This document shows, piece after piece, positions 24,877 through 34,048 of a DNA stretch of 64,000 nucleotides; the first letter of the stretch is position 1; each line of letters begins with the position of its first letter. Source of the stretch: Sphingosinicella flava (lineage in GTDB: Bacteria > Pseudomonadota > Alphaproteobacteria > Sphingomonadales > Sphingomonadaceae). The stretch spans positions 1,407,122-1,471,121 of the forward strand of contig NZ_CP065592.1 in NCBI RefSeq assembly GCF_016025255.1. Reading direction: 5' to 3'. The translations under genes and the position numbers were made by a program. The notes under the pieces are model-generated. The model saw nothing but the letters and a program-made list of their open reading frames with translations, was not told the origin of the DNA and did no database searches.

Positions 24877-26397
24877 ATGCATAAGACGATGTTGGGGTTT
24901 TCCCTCGCTGCCGCGCTCGCCGCGACAGCCGCTTGCGACAGCGGCACCACCAGTTCCGGCGGTGCCGCCGCGCAAACCGCGCCGCAGGCGGTCAGGCCGG
25001 AAGAGCTTCGCGCCGCCGTGTCGGACCCCGACGTCCGCGCTTTTTATGAAGCGCGCCAGTGGCAGGCCGCATGGAACGAGGAACAGGGCGCAGCCCTCAC
25101 CAAAGCGGTGGGCGAAGCGCCCCGCCATGGCCTCGCCGCAGCCAGCTTTTTGGATGAAAAGGCCGCTGCGGGCGGCGCCGCCGCGCGGGAGGCGGCGCTC
25201 ACCAAGGCCGCGCTCCATTATGCCGACGCGCTCGCGCATGGCGTTGTGGACCCGAAATCGATCGCTGACGTCTACACGCTCGAGCGGCCAAAGGTCGATG
25301 TGGCGAAGGGCCTCAATGGAGCGATCACGAATGGCCAGGTCGCGCAATGGCTGGCAAGCCTCGCTCCCCAGGATGCCGAATATAAAGCTCTGTCGGACGC
25401 CTATCTGGGCTATGTAAAACGGGCCGTGCAGGAAAAGCGCCAACCCATTCCGGAGGGTGCTGCCTTGAAGGCCGGGGGCAGCGACCCGCGCGTTCCCGCC
25501 ATCGCGGCCGCCCTCCGCTCCAGCGGCTTCCTGAACGAGGACGTGGAGGGCAATCGATATACGCCGGCGCTTGCCCAAGCCGTGGGGCGGATGCAGGCCG
25601 CTTATGGATTGAAGGCCGATGGCGTACTCGGCGCGTCCACCCTCGCCGTTTTGAATGGCGGGGCGACGGAGCGGGCCCGCACCCTCGCCATCAACCTGGA
25701 ACGCCGCCGTTGGCTCGCCCGGGAAGCGCCCGCGACCCGCATCGACGTCAATACGGCGGCCACCTTTCTGTCCTATTTGCGCGATGGCCAGGAAGTGGAC
25801 CGCCGACGCGTCGTCGTCGGCCAGCCCGGCTGGGAAACGCCCCGCTTGGGCTCGCCGATCGTACGGCTGATCGCCAATCCGCCGTGGCGCGTGCCGGAAT
25901 CGATTCAGGAGGACGAACTGGCGGGCAAGAGCCAGGATTATCTGCGGCGCAACAAGTTCAGCTTCGAAGGCGGCCAGCTTGTTCAAGCCGCGGGCCCGAC
26001 ATCCGCGCTCGGGCAGGTCAAGTTCGACATGGACAATGATCAGGCCATCTATCTTCACGACACGCCCGCCAAAGCCTTGTTCAATGAGGATGAGCGGCAC
26101 CGGAGCCACGGCTGCATCCGCGTCCAGGACGCGATCGGCTTCGCTCGCCTGATCGCGGAGCAACAGGGAAAACTGCAGGATTTCGACAAGGGGCTGGGAA
26201 CCGGCAAGGAGACGGCGATCGACCTTCCGCAACGCATTCCGGTACGCTTGCTCTACCATACCGCTTATGTGGAGAACGGACAGGTGCGCTTCAGCCCTGA
26301 TGCTTATGGTTGGGATGACATGCTGGCCGAAAAACTGGGCATGGAAAAACGCACGCGCGCAGCCAATCGCGTGCACAGCATCGATGTCGGACCCTGA
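24877..26397 (+). CDS. YcbB-type L,D-transpeptidase (lipoprotein signal)
   Basis: A 506-aa cell-wall enzyme. The N-terminus has a lipoprotein-like signal ending LAATAAC (Cys20). A scaffold domain, a peptidoglycan-binding domain (about 215-265, QAVGRMQAAYGLKADGVLGA) and a YkuD catalytic domain follow, with the nucleophile in HRSHGCIRV (His411, Cys413). It would form 3-3 crosslinks in murein, which are insensitive to most penicillins. It lies behind the blaI/M56 pair, so the three may answer to wall stress. A terminator hairpin follows. Confidence 0.92.
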   Translation: MHKTMLGFSLAAALAATAACDSGTTSSGGAAAQTAPQAVRPEELRAAVSDPDVRAFYEARQWQAAWNEEQGAALTKAVGEAPRHGLAAASFLDEKAAAGGAAAREAALTKAALHYADALAHGVVDPKSIADVYTLERPKVDVAKGLNGAITNGQVAQWLASLAPQDAEYKALSDAYLGYVKRAVQEKRQPIPEGAALKAGGSDPRVPAIAAALRSSGFLNEDVEGNRYTPALAQAVGRMQAAYGLKADGVLGASTLAVLNGGATERARTLAINLERRRWLAREAPATRIDVNTAATFLSYLRDGQEVDRRRVVVGQPGWETPRLGSPIVRLIANPPWRVPESIQEDELAGKSQDYLRRNKFSFEGGQLVQAAGPTSALGQVKFDMDNDQAIYLHDTPAKALFNEDERHRSHGCIRVQDAIGFARLIAEQQGKLQDFDKGLGTGKETAIDLPQRIPVRLLYHTAYVENGQVRFSPDAYGWDDMLAEKLGMEKRTRAANRVHSIDVGP

Positions 26398-26418
26398 CCG
26401 CAAAGAGGCGTGGTAAAG

Positions 26419-26449
26419 GGAACCTGTCCGCAAGCGGCGGGCAGGTTCC
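26419..26449 (+). terminator. Hairpin terminator after the L,D-transpeptidase
   Basis: GGAACCTG (26419-26426) pairs with CAGGTTCC (26442-26449), with further inner pairing of the loop (CCGC with GCGG). The run of T is short (TTC after the stem), so it may be an imperfect or Rho-assisted terminator. Confidence 0.5.
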
Positions 26450-26594
26450 AGCTTCTCGGATTTCAAGAAAGCTGATCAGCTTCTCATATCGCGGCTGTGC
26501 CCGGCGCACATCGTCGCTGGTTCCAGCTTGCGGAGATTGCCTGTCGCTCCAGATGAACGCAGATACTGCCGCCGGCCCGTATCAAGAACGATAA

Positions 26595-26756
26595 TTAACG
26601 GCCCGAGGGAATGAAGAGTCCCGTCCATTCCAGCGCCGTGAAATGATGGAAAAGCTGCTTCGCCTCCATGACCAGCATGAAGCGGTAATAGCCGTCGAAC
26701 GCCATATTGTCGCCGACGATACAGATGAGGATAAAGACCAGCACCGCTTTCAGCAT
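26595..26756 (-). CDS. Small membrane protein, 53 aa, unknown function
   Basis: A short gene reading MLKAVLVFILICIVGDNMAF, then FDGYYRFMLVMEAKQLFHHF, and ending FIPSGR. It has one N-terminal membrane helix (residues 3-18) and an aromatic, amphipathic remainder. Codon use is normal for the genome and the ORF is intact. The ribosome-binding site is weak. A TTTA-N7-TTAAC sequence, close to a CtrA box, lies about 25 bp upstream. I do not recognise a named family. Confidence 0.5.
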   Translation of the reverse strand: MLKAVLVFILICIVGDNMAFDGYYRFMLVMEAKQLFHHFTALEWTGLFIPSGR

Positions 26757-26869
26757 GCGATCATGCTAACCAAACAAGGTTAACGGCAGGTAAACCATAC
26801 TGGCTCGATCGCTGACCGCTTTGCCGACACATGTCAGGGCCGGGCGGTCAGGCCACCCGGCCCAGCAGA

Positions 26870-27139
26870 TTATTGCGCGTTCACTGCTTCGGCATTGATG
26901 TCCGAATCGTCGATCTTGTCCGCGACGTCATCGGCCTTTTCCTCGAGCGCGTCGGCACGATCTTCAAGCTGGTCCTGGCGGACTTCGTTGGTCGTGTTGT
27001 CGGCCATATCCTGGACGACGGCGGCCTGGTTTTCATACATATCCGATGCGTTGTCGGCCGCGGCGTCGTCGCCTTTGCCGCCGCAAGCTGCGAGGGCCAG
27101 GAAGGCCGCACCGGTAAGAGCTTTCGAAATCATCTTCAT
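26870..27139 (-). CDS. Small acidic lipoprotein
   Basis: An 89-aa protein with a lipobox at FLALAACGG (Cys19). The mature part is strongly acidic and helical, with the regular pattern RQDQLEDRADALEEKADDVA, suggesting a short coiled coil anchored in the membrane. Possible homology to small sphingomonad lipoproteins; function unknown. Transcribed away from the M15 peptidase gene. Confidence 0.75.
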   Translation of the reverse strand: MKMISKALTGAAFLALAACGGKGDDAAADNASDMYENQAAVVQDMADNTTNEVRQDQLEDRADALEEKADDVADKIDDSDINAEAVNAQ

Positions 27140-27446
27140 GGCATTCTGCCCCTTTGTTTATCCACTGAAAGGAAAAGGACGCCCAATTTACAGGACGTCC
27201 GCCACCACGCGCCTATTCGCGCAATCTCCCTTCCAACAGGCCACAATGCTCGACCATAATTTTGGTTCCGCTCCCGCAATGGCGCGATCCAGGCACAGGC
27301 TTCATCCTTGACGGAGCGCCTCCCTGTCTTGTCTTATCGTTTTGGCTCTGCGCAGCGGCGGAAAAGCTGGAACGTTTCGTCTCTCATACCAATCCCCTTA
27401 TCCCCATTCGACTTCACATCCGCCCTTGCCGTCTTATGTTGCCGCG
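27140..27446. other. Divergent intergenic region
   Basis: About 307 bp between the start of the lipoprotein gene (minus strand) and the start of the M15-like gene (plus strand), so it must hold two promoters. On the minus strand GGAAC-N16-CATT (27246-27270 region) is one base from the general-stress consensus. I see no open frame with coding character, no RNA gene and no repeat. Confidence 0.4.
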
Positions 27447-28076
27447 ATGCGCGCGACCGTCATTGCAGCCCTGTCCTTGATTTCCTTTGTCCTTTCGTCC
27501 CCCGCCTTGTCCCAAACGGTGGCGGAGGGGCAGAGTCATGCCGATTATCTCGCATGGCTCGCCCGCGATCCGGCGGCGCGCGCGCAGGTCATTTCGTTCA
27601 AGACCTTCCTTGAAGCCAAGGATTTGGATGAAGTCCTGCCAACGTGGCAGCTCGTCCGCACGGCGAGCATGTGGCGGGAATGCAACGGCCCCCGCTTCGA
27701 AGTCGCCCCCTTCACCGAATGGCAGCATCTCGCCAAGACGCTTTCTTTCGTGAAAAGCCATGTTCAGCCCGTCGTCGGCCCGGTCGAGGCCCTCTCCGGA
27801 TTCCGCAATGAAACTTTGAACCAATGTTCGGGCGGCGCGAAGCAGAGCGCCCATCGTCACTTCTATGCCCTCGACCTCACCCCTCTCGAACCGATCGGCC
27901 GCGCCGGCATGATCAAAAGCATCTGCTCGATCCACGGCTTTCGCGGTCGCGATTACGATATCGGCCTCGGCTTCTACAGCGGCATGCGCTTCCATGTGGA
28001 CTCGAAAGGCTTCCGCATGTGGGGCGCGGACGGCAAGGGCGCGACCAGTCCCTGCGCGACCGGCAATTATAGCTGA
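27447..28076 (+). CDS. Exported M15-like (D,D-carboxypeptidase-type) peptidase
   Basis: A 209-aa exported protein: signal peptide [20 protein letters not shown], then a domain with [33 protein letters not shown] and [15 protein letters not shown]. The H-x6-D and later H match the zinc ligands of peptidase M15A / YcbK-like D,D-peptidases, which trim peptidoglycan stems. The start is set by the signal peptide; earlier in-frame starts add sequence without a clear role. lepA follows 38 bp downstream. Confidence 0.78.
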   Translation: MRATVIAALSLISFVLSSPALSQTVAEGQSHADYLAWLARDPAARAQVISFKTFLEAKDLDEVLPTWQLVRTASMWRECNGPRFEVAPFTEWQHLAKTLSFVKSHVQPVVGPVEALSGFRNETLNQCSGGAKQSAHRHFYALDLTPLEPIGRAGMIKSICSIHGFRGRDYDIGLGFYSGMRFHVDSKGFRMWGADGKGATSPCATGNYS

Positions 28077-28114
28077 TTGGCGGAACCGCGCGGCGATGCT
28101 ATCGCGCGCCCAAC

Positions 28115-29935
28115 ATGACTGAGCTATCCAAGATCCGCAATTTTTCCATTATCGCGCATATCGACCATGGGAAGTCGACGCTGGCCGACCGGTTGATTCA
28201 GCGGACGGGGGGGCTGAGCGAGCGGGAGATGTCGAGCCAGGTGCTCGATAATATGGACATTGAGAAGGAGCGCGGCATCACGATCAAGGCGCAGACGGTG
28301 CGCCTGGATTACACCGCGAAGGACGGACAAGCCTATATCCTGAACCTCATGGACACGCCCGGCCACGTGGACTTCGCCTATGAAGTCTCCCGCAGCCTCG
28401 CCGCTTGCGAAGGCGCGCTGCTCGTCGTCGACGCGGCGCAGGGGGTGGAGGCGCAGACGCTCGCCAACGTCTACCAATCGATCGAGCACGACCATGAAAT
28501 CGTGCCGGTCATCAACAAGATCGACCTCCCCGCCGCGGAGCCGGACAAGGTGAAGGCGGAGATCGAGGACATTATCGGCCTCCCCGCCGACGACGCGGTG
28601 CTCGCGTCCGCGAAGAGCGGCATCGGCATCGACGAAATATTGGAAGCCATCGTCCACAAAATCCCGCCCCCCAAGGGCGACCGCGACGCGCCCCTCAAAG
28701 CCATGCTCGTCGACAGCTGGTACGACCCCTATCTGGGCGTCGTCATCCTGATCCGCGTCATCGACGGGGTGATCAAGAAGGGCCAAAGCATCAAGTTCAT
28801 GCAGGCCGGCACCCAGCACCTGGTCGACCGCGTCGGCGCCTTCCGCCCGAAGATCGAAACCCTGCCCGAGCTTGGCCCGGGCGAAGTCGGCTTCATCACC
28901 GCGCAGATCAAGGAAATCGCCCAGACCCGCGTCGGCGACACGATCACCGACGTGAAGCGCCCCGCCGCGGAAGCGCTCGCGGGCTTCAAGGAAGTCCAGC
29001 CCGTCGTCTTCTGCGGCCTGTTCCCGGTCGACGCCGCCGATTTCGAAAAGCTCCGCGAAAGCATCTCCAAGCTCCGCCTCAACGACGCCAGCTTCTCCTT
29101 CGAAATGGAAAGCTCGGCGGCATTGGGCTTCGGCTTCCGCTGCGGCTTCCTCGGCCTCCTCCACCTCGAGATCATCCAGGAGCGGCTGACCCGCGAATAT
29201 GACCTCGATCTCATCACCACCGCGCCGAGCGTCGTCTACCGCCTGCACCTTCGCCACACCAAGGACGAGGCCGCGAAGACGATCGAGCTCCACAACCCGG
29301 CCGACATGCCCGATCCCAACCGGATCGAAAGCATCGAGGAACCGTGGATCGAAGCGACCATCTACGTCCCCGACGAATATCTGGGGCCCATCCTGAAATT
29401 GTGCCAGGACCGCCGCGGTATCCAGAAGAATCTGACCTATGTCGCCGGCCGCGCCCAGCTCACCTACGAACTGCCCTTGAACGAAGTGGTGTTCGATTTC
29501 TACGACCGCCTGAAGAGCATCAGCCGCGGCTATGCGAGCTTCGACTATCACCAGATCGGCCACCGCGAGGGCGACCTCGTCAAGATGAACATCCTGGTGA
29601 ATGCGGAAGCCGTCGACGCTTTGTCGATGATCGTCCACAGGAGCCAGGCCGAAGCGCGCGGCCGCCACATGTGCGAGCGGCTGAAGGATCTGATCCCCCG
29701 CCACCTGTTCAAAATCCCGATCCAGGCCGCGATCGGCGGCAAGGTGATCGCCCGCGAGACCATCGCGGCGCTGCGCAAGGACGTCACCGCCAAATGCTAT
29801 GGCGGCGACGCCACGCGCAAGCGGAAGCTGCTGGAAAAGCAGAAGGAAGGGAAGAAAAGGATGCGGGAATATGGGTCGGTGTCGATCCCGCAGGAGGCGT
29901 TTATCGCGGCGCTGCGGATGGGTGACGAAAGCTAG
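28115..29935 (+). CDS. lepA: Elongation factor 4 (LepA)
   Basis: A 606-aa translational GTPase. G1 [14 protein letters not shown] (about 14-27), G2 [11 protein letters not shown]3 DTPGHVDF and G4 NKIDLP are intact. The LepA-specific C-terminal domain ends [20 protein letters not shown]. The protein acts on stalled or mistranslocated ribosomes. It is the last ordinary gene before the accessory region. The coding sequence has typical high GC. Confidence 0.97.
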   Translation: MTELSKIRNFSIIAHIDHGKSTLADRLIQRTGGLSEREMSSQVLDNMDIEKERGITIKAQTVRLDYTAKDGQAYILNLMDTPGHVDFAYEVSRSLAACEGALLVVDAAQGVEAQTLANVYQSIEHDHEIVPVINKIDLPAAEPDKVKAEIEDIIGLPADDAVLASAKSGIGIDEILEAIVHKIPPPKGDRDAPLKAMLVDSWYDPYLGVVILIRVIDGVIKKGQSIKFMQAGTQHLVDRVGAFRPKIETLPELGPGEVGFITAQIKEIAQTRVGDTITDVKRPAAEALAGFKEVQPVVFCGLFPVDAADFEKLRESISKLRLNDASFSFEMESSAALGFGFRCGFLGLLHLEIIQERLTREYDLDLITTAPSVVYRLHLRHTKDEAAKTIELHNPADMPDPNRIESIEEPWIEATIYVPDEYLGPILKLCQDRRGIQKNLTYVAGRAQLTYELPLNEVVFDFYDRLKSISRGYASFDYHQIGHREGDLVKMNILVNAEAVDALSMIVHRSQAEARGRHMCERLKDLIPRHLFKIPIQAAIGGKVIARETIAALRKDVTAKCYGGDATRKRKLLEKQKEGKKRMREYGSVSIPQEAFIAALRMGDES

Positions 29936-30168
29936 GCCGCACTGGCTTAGCGCCGCCGACGCGAGGCGACGCGCAAGCTAACGCCTGAGACGGCGTGCGA
30001 CCGGACGGCGGGGCGGCTGGCCCCCGTCCAGCCGAACCCGTCCGACGACGGCGCGGCTTTGCCGCGACGGACTTGTGCCCCTATCTGATTCATTACATCG
30101 AGCTGTATTCATAAGAAGTTGACCAAGTGCTGTAGGTCGTCGTTAAAATGCAAACGGGGGGAACCTGA
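29936..30168. other. Junction between lepA and the RT-nitrilase gene
   Basis: The first 130 bp are GC-rich and contain short palindromes such as GGCGCGGCTTTGCCGCG, which resembles GGCGCCGGCTTTGCCG at 35164. From about 30070 the sequence becomes AT-rich, marking the edge of the inserted segment. No gene is seen. Confidence 0.5.
30119..30149 (+). promoter_or_regulatory. Promoter-like sequence for the RT-nitrilase gene
   Basis: TTGACC (30119-30124) and TAAAAT (30144-30149), separated by 19 bp, resemble sigma-70 -35 and -10 boxes, 20 bp before the ATG at 30169. A purine-rich GGGGGGAA follows as ribosome-binding site. The spacer is slightly long. Confidence 0.4.
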
Positions 30169-33100
30169 ATGCACTATCTAGCGCCGGACCTTGACCTTGT
30201 TTCGCAAGAATACGTCCTTGTTCAGGCTTGGAAAAAAACGGCTGCCTATATCCGCTACCACAATTGGTTTGCCGATACCCTAGAGCTAGATCGCACGGCC
30301 GCAGATCTTCCGAGGTTTATCGGTCGACTTTCCCAGCGGTTGAAAGCCGGAAGCTATCAGGCGCGCGAAATTCGTATTGTGCCAGCACCAAAGAGTCACG
30401 CTTGGGCGATTAACAAAGAAGGCGAATGGAAACCGCTGAATAGACGCGACGTTAGGGTTCGGCCGCTAGCCCACGTCTCCCTTGCCGACCAAGTAGTCTC
30501 AACGGCAATTCTCCTTTGTTTAAGCGAGAGGGTCGAAACGCGGCAGGGGAATCCGATTTCTAATCTTCACAATCCAGAGCAGCGAGCCTCGATCCTATCT
30601 TATGGAAATCGCTTATTCTGTGACTTTGATCGAGAAAGGCAAAGTCTTGTTCATAGGTGGGGATCATCCAAACTGTATCGTGCTTATTTTCAGGATTATC
30701 GCTCATTTCTCATGCGATCAGAAGTGGTTGCAGATGGCTTGAAGGTTGAGCGCCGCACTTTCGTTTTGCAAACTGATTTGAAGCAGTTCTACGATCGAGT
30801 TCGCCCGTGTCTTCTGCAAGAAAAGATACGAAATTTCTTGAAAGAAGATGACGATCCTCGATTTCGCGATCTTGTCTCTCAATTCTTTTCTTGGCGATGG
30901 GCCGAAGCATCGCAGCCGAAAGCGGAGCGATATGCTCGAGCTACAGGTCTAGATGCCTATTCTGAGATAGCACTGCCGCAGGGGTTGGTATCGGCCGGTT
31001 TTTTCTCAAATGTCGTGTTGATTGATTTCGACGCAAAATTGCGAAGCCATTTCGGAAACGAGGTCGTGCCCGGCATTTGGCTGGAAGATGCCTGTCGTTA
31101 CGTGGATGACCTTCGTTTAACTGTTACCGTGGCGCCCGGCATCGATGTCGCTGAAATCCAAGCACGCCTCTACTTTTGGCTCGGGAGCCTTCTTGAAAAA
31201 GAAGCTCCAGGATTGGTTCTGGCCCACGAAAAGACCAAGACTGCGGAATTCGGCGGAGAAGACCAGCAACTCATCCGCCAGTCTCGAAAGATGGAAAGAA
31301 TTCAAGCTGCGATCTCGGGAGGTTTTGACGCTGCGGGAGGCGAGGAAGTAATTCAAGCGATTGAAGCGCTCGTCCGCTCGCAGGTCACTCTAAACTCCGC
31401 CAGCGACGAGGGCCGCCCTGTGTCGCTACGGGCGTTTTCAGACGTCCGCGACGAAACGATAGGCCGTTTCGCTGCGGCTCGCTTTCGACTGACATACCGA
31501 TCCCTTCGGCCCCTACTTGAAAACCGCAGCGTCACAGATTTGAACGACATTGGCGAAGAAACTTTCCGACGACAGCGTCTGACGCAGGAGGAATTGGATG
31601 AGGAAGCTCGAGCCTTCGCTCTCACATTAATTGATCGATGGGTTGCAGACCCGGCCAACGTTCGACTTTTGCGTGTAGCTCTGGACCTGTGGCCATCACC
31701 GCAAATCTTGAGAGAGGTATTGCGACTGCTTGAACCCTATATAGACGGCACATTACGACAAAACCTTCCCCGAGAAATTGCCTATTACTGCTTAGCAGAG
31801 ATTTTACGAGCGGGCGCGACGGAGACCGGATTTGTCGAAGATGATGAAGCCTTTCCAAAAGGCGTGAATTTAGAAGGCTATCGCCATCTTCTAACCGAGA
31901 CAGCTCTTAAAGTCAGCATGAGCAAGGCTAAGGCGGTACCTTGGTTCCTCAAGCAACAAGCCCAGCTCTTCCTCGCCGTTCATGCTAGGGAACGCGCAAA
32001 ATTACCACGACAGCGGACCGGAGAAGATCGCTATCGTCGAATGATTAGATTTCTCGTCGGGGAGCATGCCACCTTCGCCGACGCCGAATATGCAATTCTC
32101 GCGATAGTAGCGAGGCGGTCGTTTCTCTCACGAGAAGAGGCGGTAGAGCTGACACGACTCTCGATCACCGAAGAACGCTTTTCGGAAATCGCGGCGCGGG
32201 ACATCGAGTTTGCACGGGATGTCTATCGGGCGGTTAACATCTCAATCGCTTCCACCACCGGGATCGCAGAAGATTTGGGTGTAGCAGAGTGGTCAACAGC
32301 TCAAGATCGACGACCACTCAAGGATATCGTTGCGAGCGATCCCCAAAATCCTCTGCGTAATGAGATCGGTGTTCTCAGCTTTGCCCTAGCATTTATTCGT
32401 GAGGTCAAAGCCAAACGAGTCCCGCCAATCGTCACTCCGGCTACCGTGCAGGTGGCGTTGGAGAAGAAGGGTGCCTACCACGTCAGCCGAGAGCTGAGCT
32501 TTCAATCAGTTGCCACAACTCCAACCTACCGGTCAATTTATACTCCACCCGATTGGGCCCCAGTTGGCCAGGAGTGGCGGTTCCAACTCGGTTATCTCCT
32601 TAGATATATCCTGACCGCGCGCGTTGATTTCACGGTCGCAGTTAGACCATTGTCGTGGAAAGAGGCTGAGCCTATCTATCGACCAACGCGTGGCCACTGG
32701 TTTCAGCGGCTTTATGGCTTTTATAATGGTCATGAAGCATTCGGAGACGATTGGCTCCCAATCTCCCAGTTCACCCAAGACTTTTTATTTTCGCTTCTTA
32801 TTTGGCCGGGTTGCCACACGAGCAGCCCAAATGCGGATACGCTGGCAGTTGACGCAACAGAGGCATTGGTCGAACGAGAACTCGACAAAGCGCTGAGAAT
32901 GGTCGGAAAAGCGACCGGGATTCTGATGCTACCCGTCGCTGCACCGATTCCAGGGATCTGCTCTGATAAACGACCGCTTCGAGGCTGCGTTGTCCAATCG
33001 GTGACACCCCAGGACGGTGACTTCAAGACCTTCGGTCTTGAGCTTGCCGACCCTACTATCAGACGCAAACATCGAAATCATTTGTCGACTGCATTGGCAG

Positions 33101-33855
33101 CAGTGGAAAAGATGCTCGACCTCCGAGATACACACAAAAACCAGAACAAGCGCTTGGACTGGCTCATACTCCCTGAGCTCTCAGTGCATCCGCGAGACAT
33201 TGCTACGCATCTTGTTCCCTTCGCTCGAGCTTTCAAAACTGCAATCCTCGCAGGCCTGACCTATGAGCCTGTTATTCCGGGCGGACTATTGGTGAATTCT
33301 GCTATTTGGATCATCCCCCGGATAGTTCAGGGGCAGGGCCTCCAAACTATTATTCGGCGACAGGGAAAGAAGTTTCTTTCACCAATGGAAACGCCATTCA
33401 ACACTCCAACACCAATGATTGATGGATTTCGACCCTGCCAGTGGCTTATCGGGTATGAATGGACCTCTGATCCTAACGCCGATCCGCTGTGGCTGACCGG
33501 CTCCATATGCTACGATGGTACCGATCTGGATCTCGTATCGGATTTGCGAGGCAGGTCAGATATTTTCGCCATCCCCGCACTAAACCGTGATGTCGGAACC
33601 TTCGACCAAATGGCACAAGCGCTCCATTATCACATGTATCAGTTGGTAGTTATTGCCAACAACGGTGCATTCGGTGGCAGCAACGCTCACCTCCCGAAAG
33701 GCGAAGCATATCAGAGACAAATTTTCCACACCCACGGCCAGCCGCAAGCCAGCATCTCTTTTTTTGAGGTCGATGACATCGCAGACATGAAAGCTCGTCG
33801 TCAGCTTGGGTTCGAAGGAGCGGAAAAGTGGAAATATCCTCCGGCCGGGTATTAA
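30169..33855 (+). CDS. Reverse transcriptase-nitrilase fusion, DRT1-type defence protein
   Basis: A 1228-aa protein. The RT part shows motif A QTDLKQFYDR (202-209), motif B ALPQGLVSAGFFSN (268-281) and motif C RYVDDLRLT (YVDD 311-314), so the polymerase site looks intact. About 600 helical residues follow. The C-terminal domain is a carbon-nitrogen hydrolase: Glu1003 in LILPELSVH, Lys1067/1068 in RRQGKKFLSP and Cys1114 in GSICYDGTD form the Glu-Lys-Cys triad. RT plus C-terminal nitrilase in one long chain is the hallmark of class 1 defence RTs (UG1/UG5, DRT1). Phage defence is inferred from family. It stands alone, is AT-rich, and has no adjacent maturase-intron structure. Confidence 0.85.
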   Translation: MHYLAPDLDLVSQEYVLVQAWKKTAAYIRYHNWFADTLELDRTAADLPRFIGRLSQRLKAGSYQAREIRIVPAPKSHAWAINKEGEWKPLNRRDVRVRPLAHVSLADQVVSTAILLCLSERVETRQGNPISNLHNPEQRASILSYGNRLFCDFDRERQSLVHRWGSSKLYRAYFQDYRSFLMRSEVVADGLKVERRTFVLQTDLKQFYDRVRPCLLQEKIRNFLKEDDDPRFRDLVSQFFSWRWAEASQPKAERYARATGLDAYSEIALPQGLVSAGFFSNVVLIDFDAKLRSHFGNEVVPGIWLEDACRYVDDLRLTVTVAPGIDVAEIQARLYFWLGSLLEKEAPGLVLAHEKTKTAEFGGEDQQLIRQSRKMERIQAAISGGFDAAGGEEVIQAIEALVRSQVTLNSASDEGRPVSLRAFSDVRDETIGRFAAARFRLTYRSLRPLLENRSVTDLNDIGEETFRRQRLTQEELDEEARAFALTLIDRWVADPANVRLLRVALDLWPSPQILREVLRLLEPYIDGTLRQNLPREIAYYCLAEILRAGATETGFVEDDEAFPKGVNLEGYRHLLTETALKVSMSKAKAVPWFLKQQAQLFLAVHARERAKLPRQRTGEDRYRRMIRFLVGEHATFADAEYAILAIVARRSFLSREEAVELTRLSITEERFSEIAARDIEFARDVYRAVNISIASTTGIAEDLGVAEWSTAQDRRPLKDIVASDPQNPLRNEIGVLSFALAFIREVKAKRVPPIVTPATVQVALEKKGAYHVSRELSFQSVATTPTYRSIYTPPDWAPVGQEWRFQLGYLLRYILTARVDFTVAVRPLSWKEAEPIYRPTRGHWFQRLYGFYNGHEAFGDDWLPISQFTQDFLFSLLIWPGCHTSSPNADTLAVDATEALVERELDKALRMVGKATGILMLPVAAPIPGICSDKRPLRGCVVQSVTPQDGDFKTFGLELADPTIRRKHRNHLSTALAAVEKMLDLRDTHKNQNKRLDWLILPELSVHPRDIATHLVPFARAFKTAILAGLTYEPVIPGGLLVNSAIWIIPRIVQGQGLQTIIRRQGKKFLSPMETPFNTPTPMIDGFRPCQWLIGYEWTSDPNADPLWLTGSICYDGTDLDLVSDLRGRSDIFAIPALNRDVGTFDQMAQALHYHMYQLVVIANNGAFGGSNAHLPKGEAYQRQIFHTHGQPQASISFFEVDDIADMKARRQLGFEGAEKWKYPPAGY

Positions 33856-33959
33856 TTTCCCAGTTGCAGTGACCGCTGCGCATTTCTCGACCAAGGCGAA
33901 GCGGCGCTACGCGCCGGTCGCCTTGCCCTCGGTGCTTCGCGCTCTAGGACAAGCAAACC

Positions 33960-34048
33960 GTCACGGGAGTGAATCCCGTGACGTCGAACGGGTCGCCCTT
34001 TGCTCTGCTTCGGACGCCCGTCGGCCGGCCTTGCGCGGCTCTTCGCCT
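33960..34048. repeat. Direct repeat, copy A, containing a hairpin
   Basis: Begins GTCACGGG-AGTGAAT-CCCGTGAC (8-bp hairpin) and continues GTCGAACGGGTCG, then imperfectly to CGGCTCTTCGCCTA. The first 36 bases are identical to copy B at 35076-35111. It lies between the converging ends of the RT-nitrilase gene and the 34047-35006 gene. Confidence 0.8.

Noticed and set aside
24649-26466. 605-codon frame antisense to the L,D-transpeptidase
   Set aside because: Shadow of a firmly identified gene in high-GC sequence; no motif or ribosome-binding site.
28124-29704. 526-codon frame antisense to lepA
   Set aside because: Shadow of lepA; translation is His/Asp-rich antisense-type sequence without domains.
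30169-33855. Group II intron or retron as the source of the reverse transcriptase
   Set aside because: There is no maturase or endonuclease domain, no intron domain V sequence around the gene, and no msr/msd-like inverted repeats; the nitrilase domain points to a defence RT.
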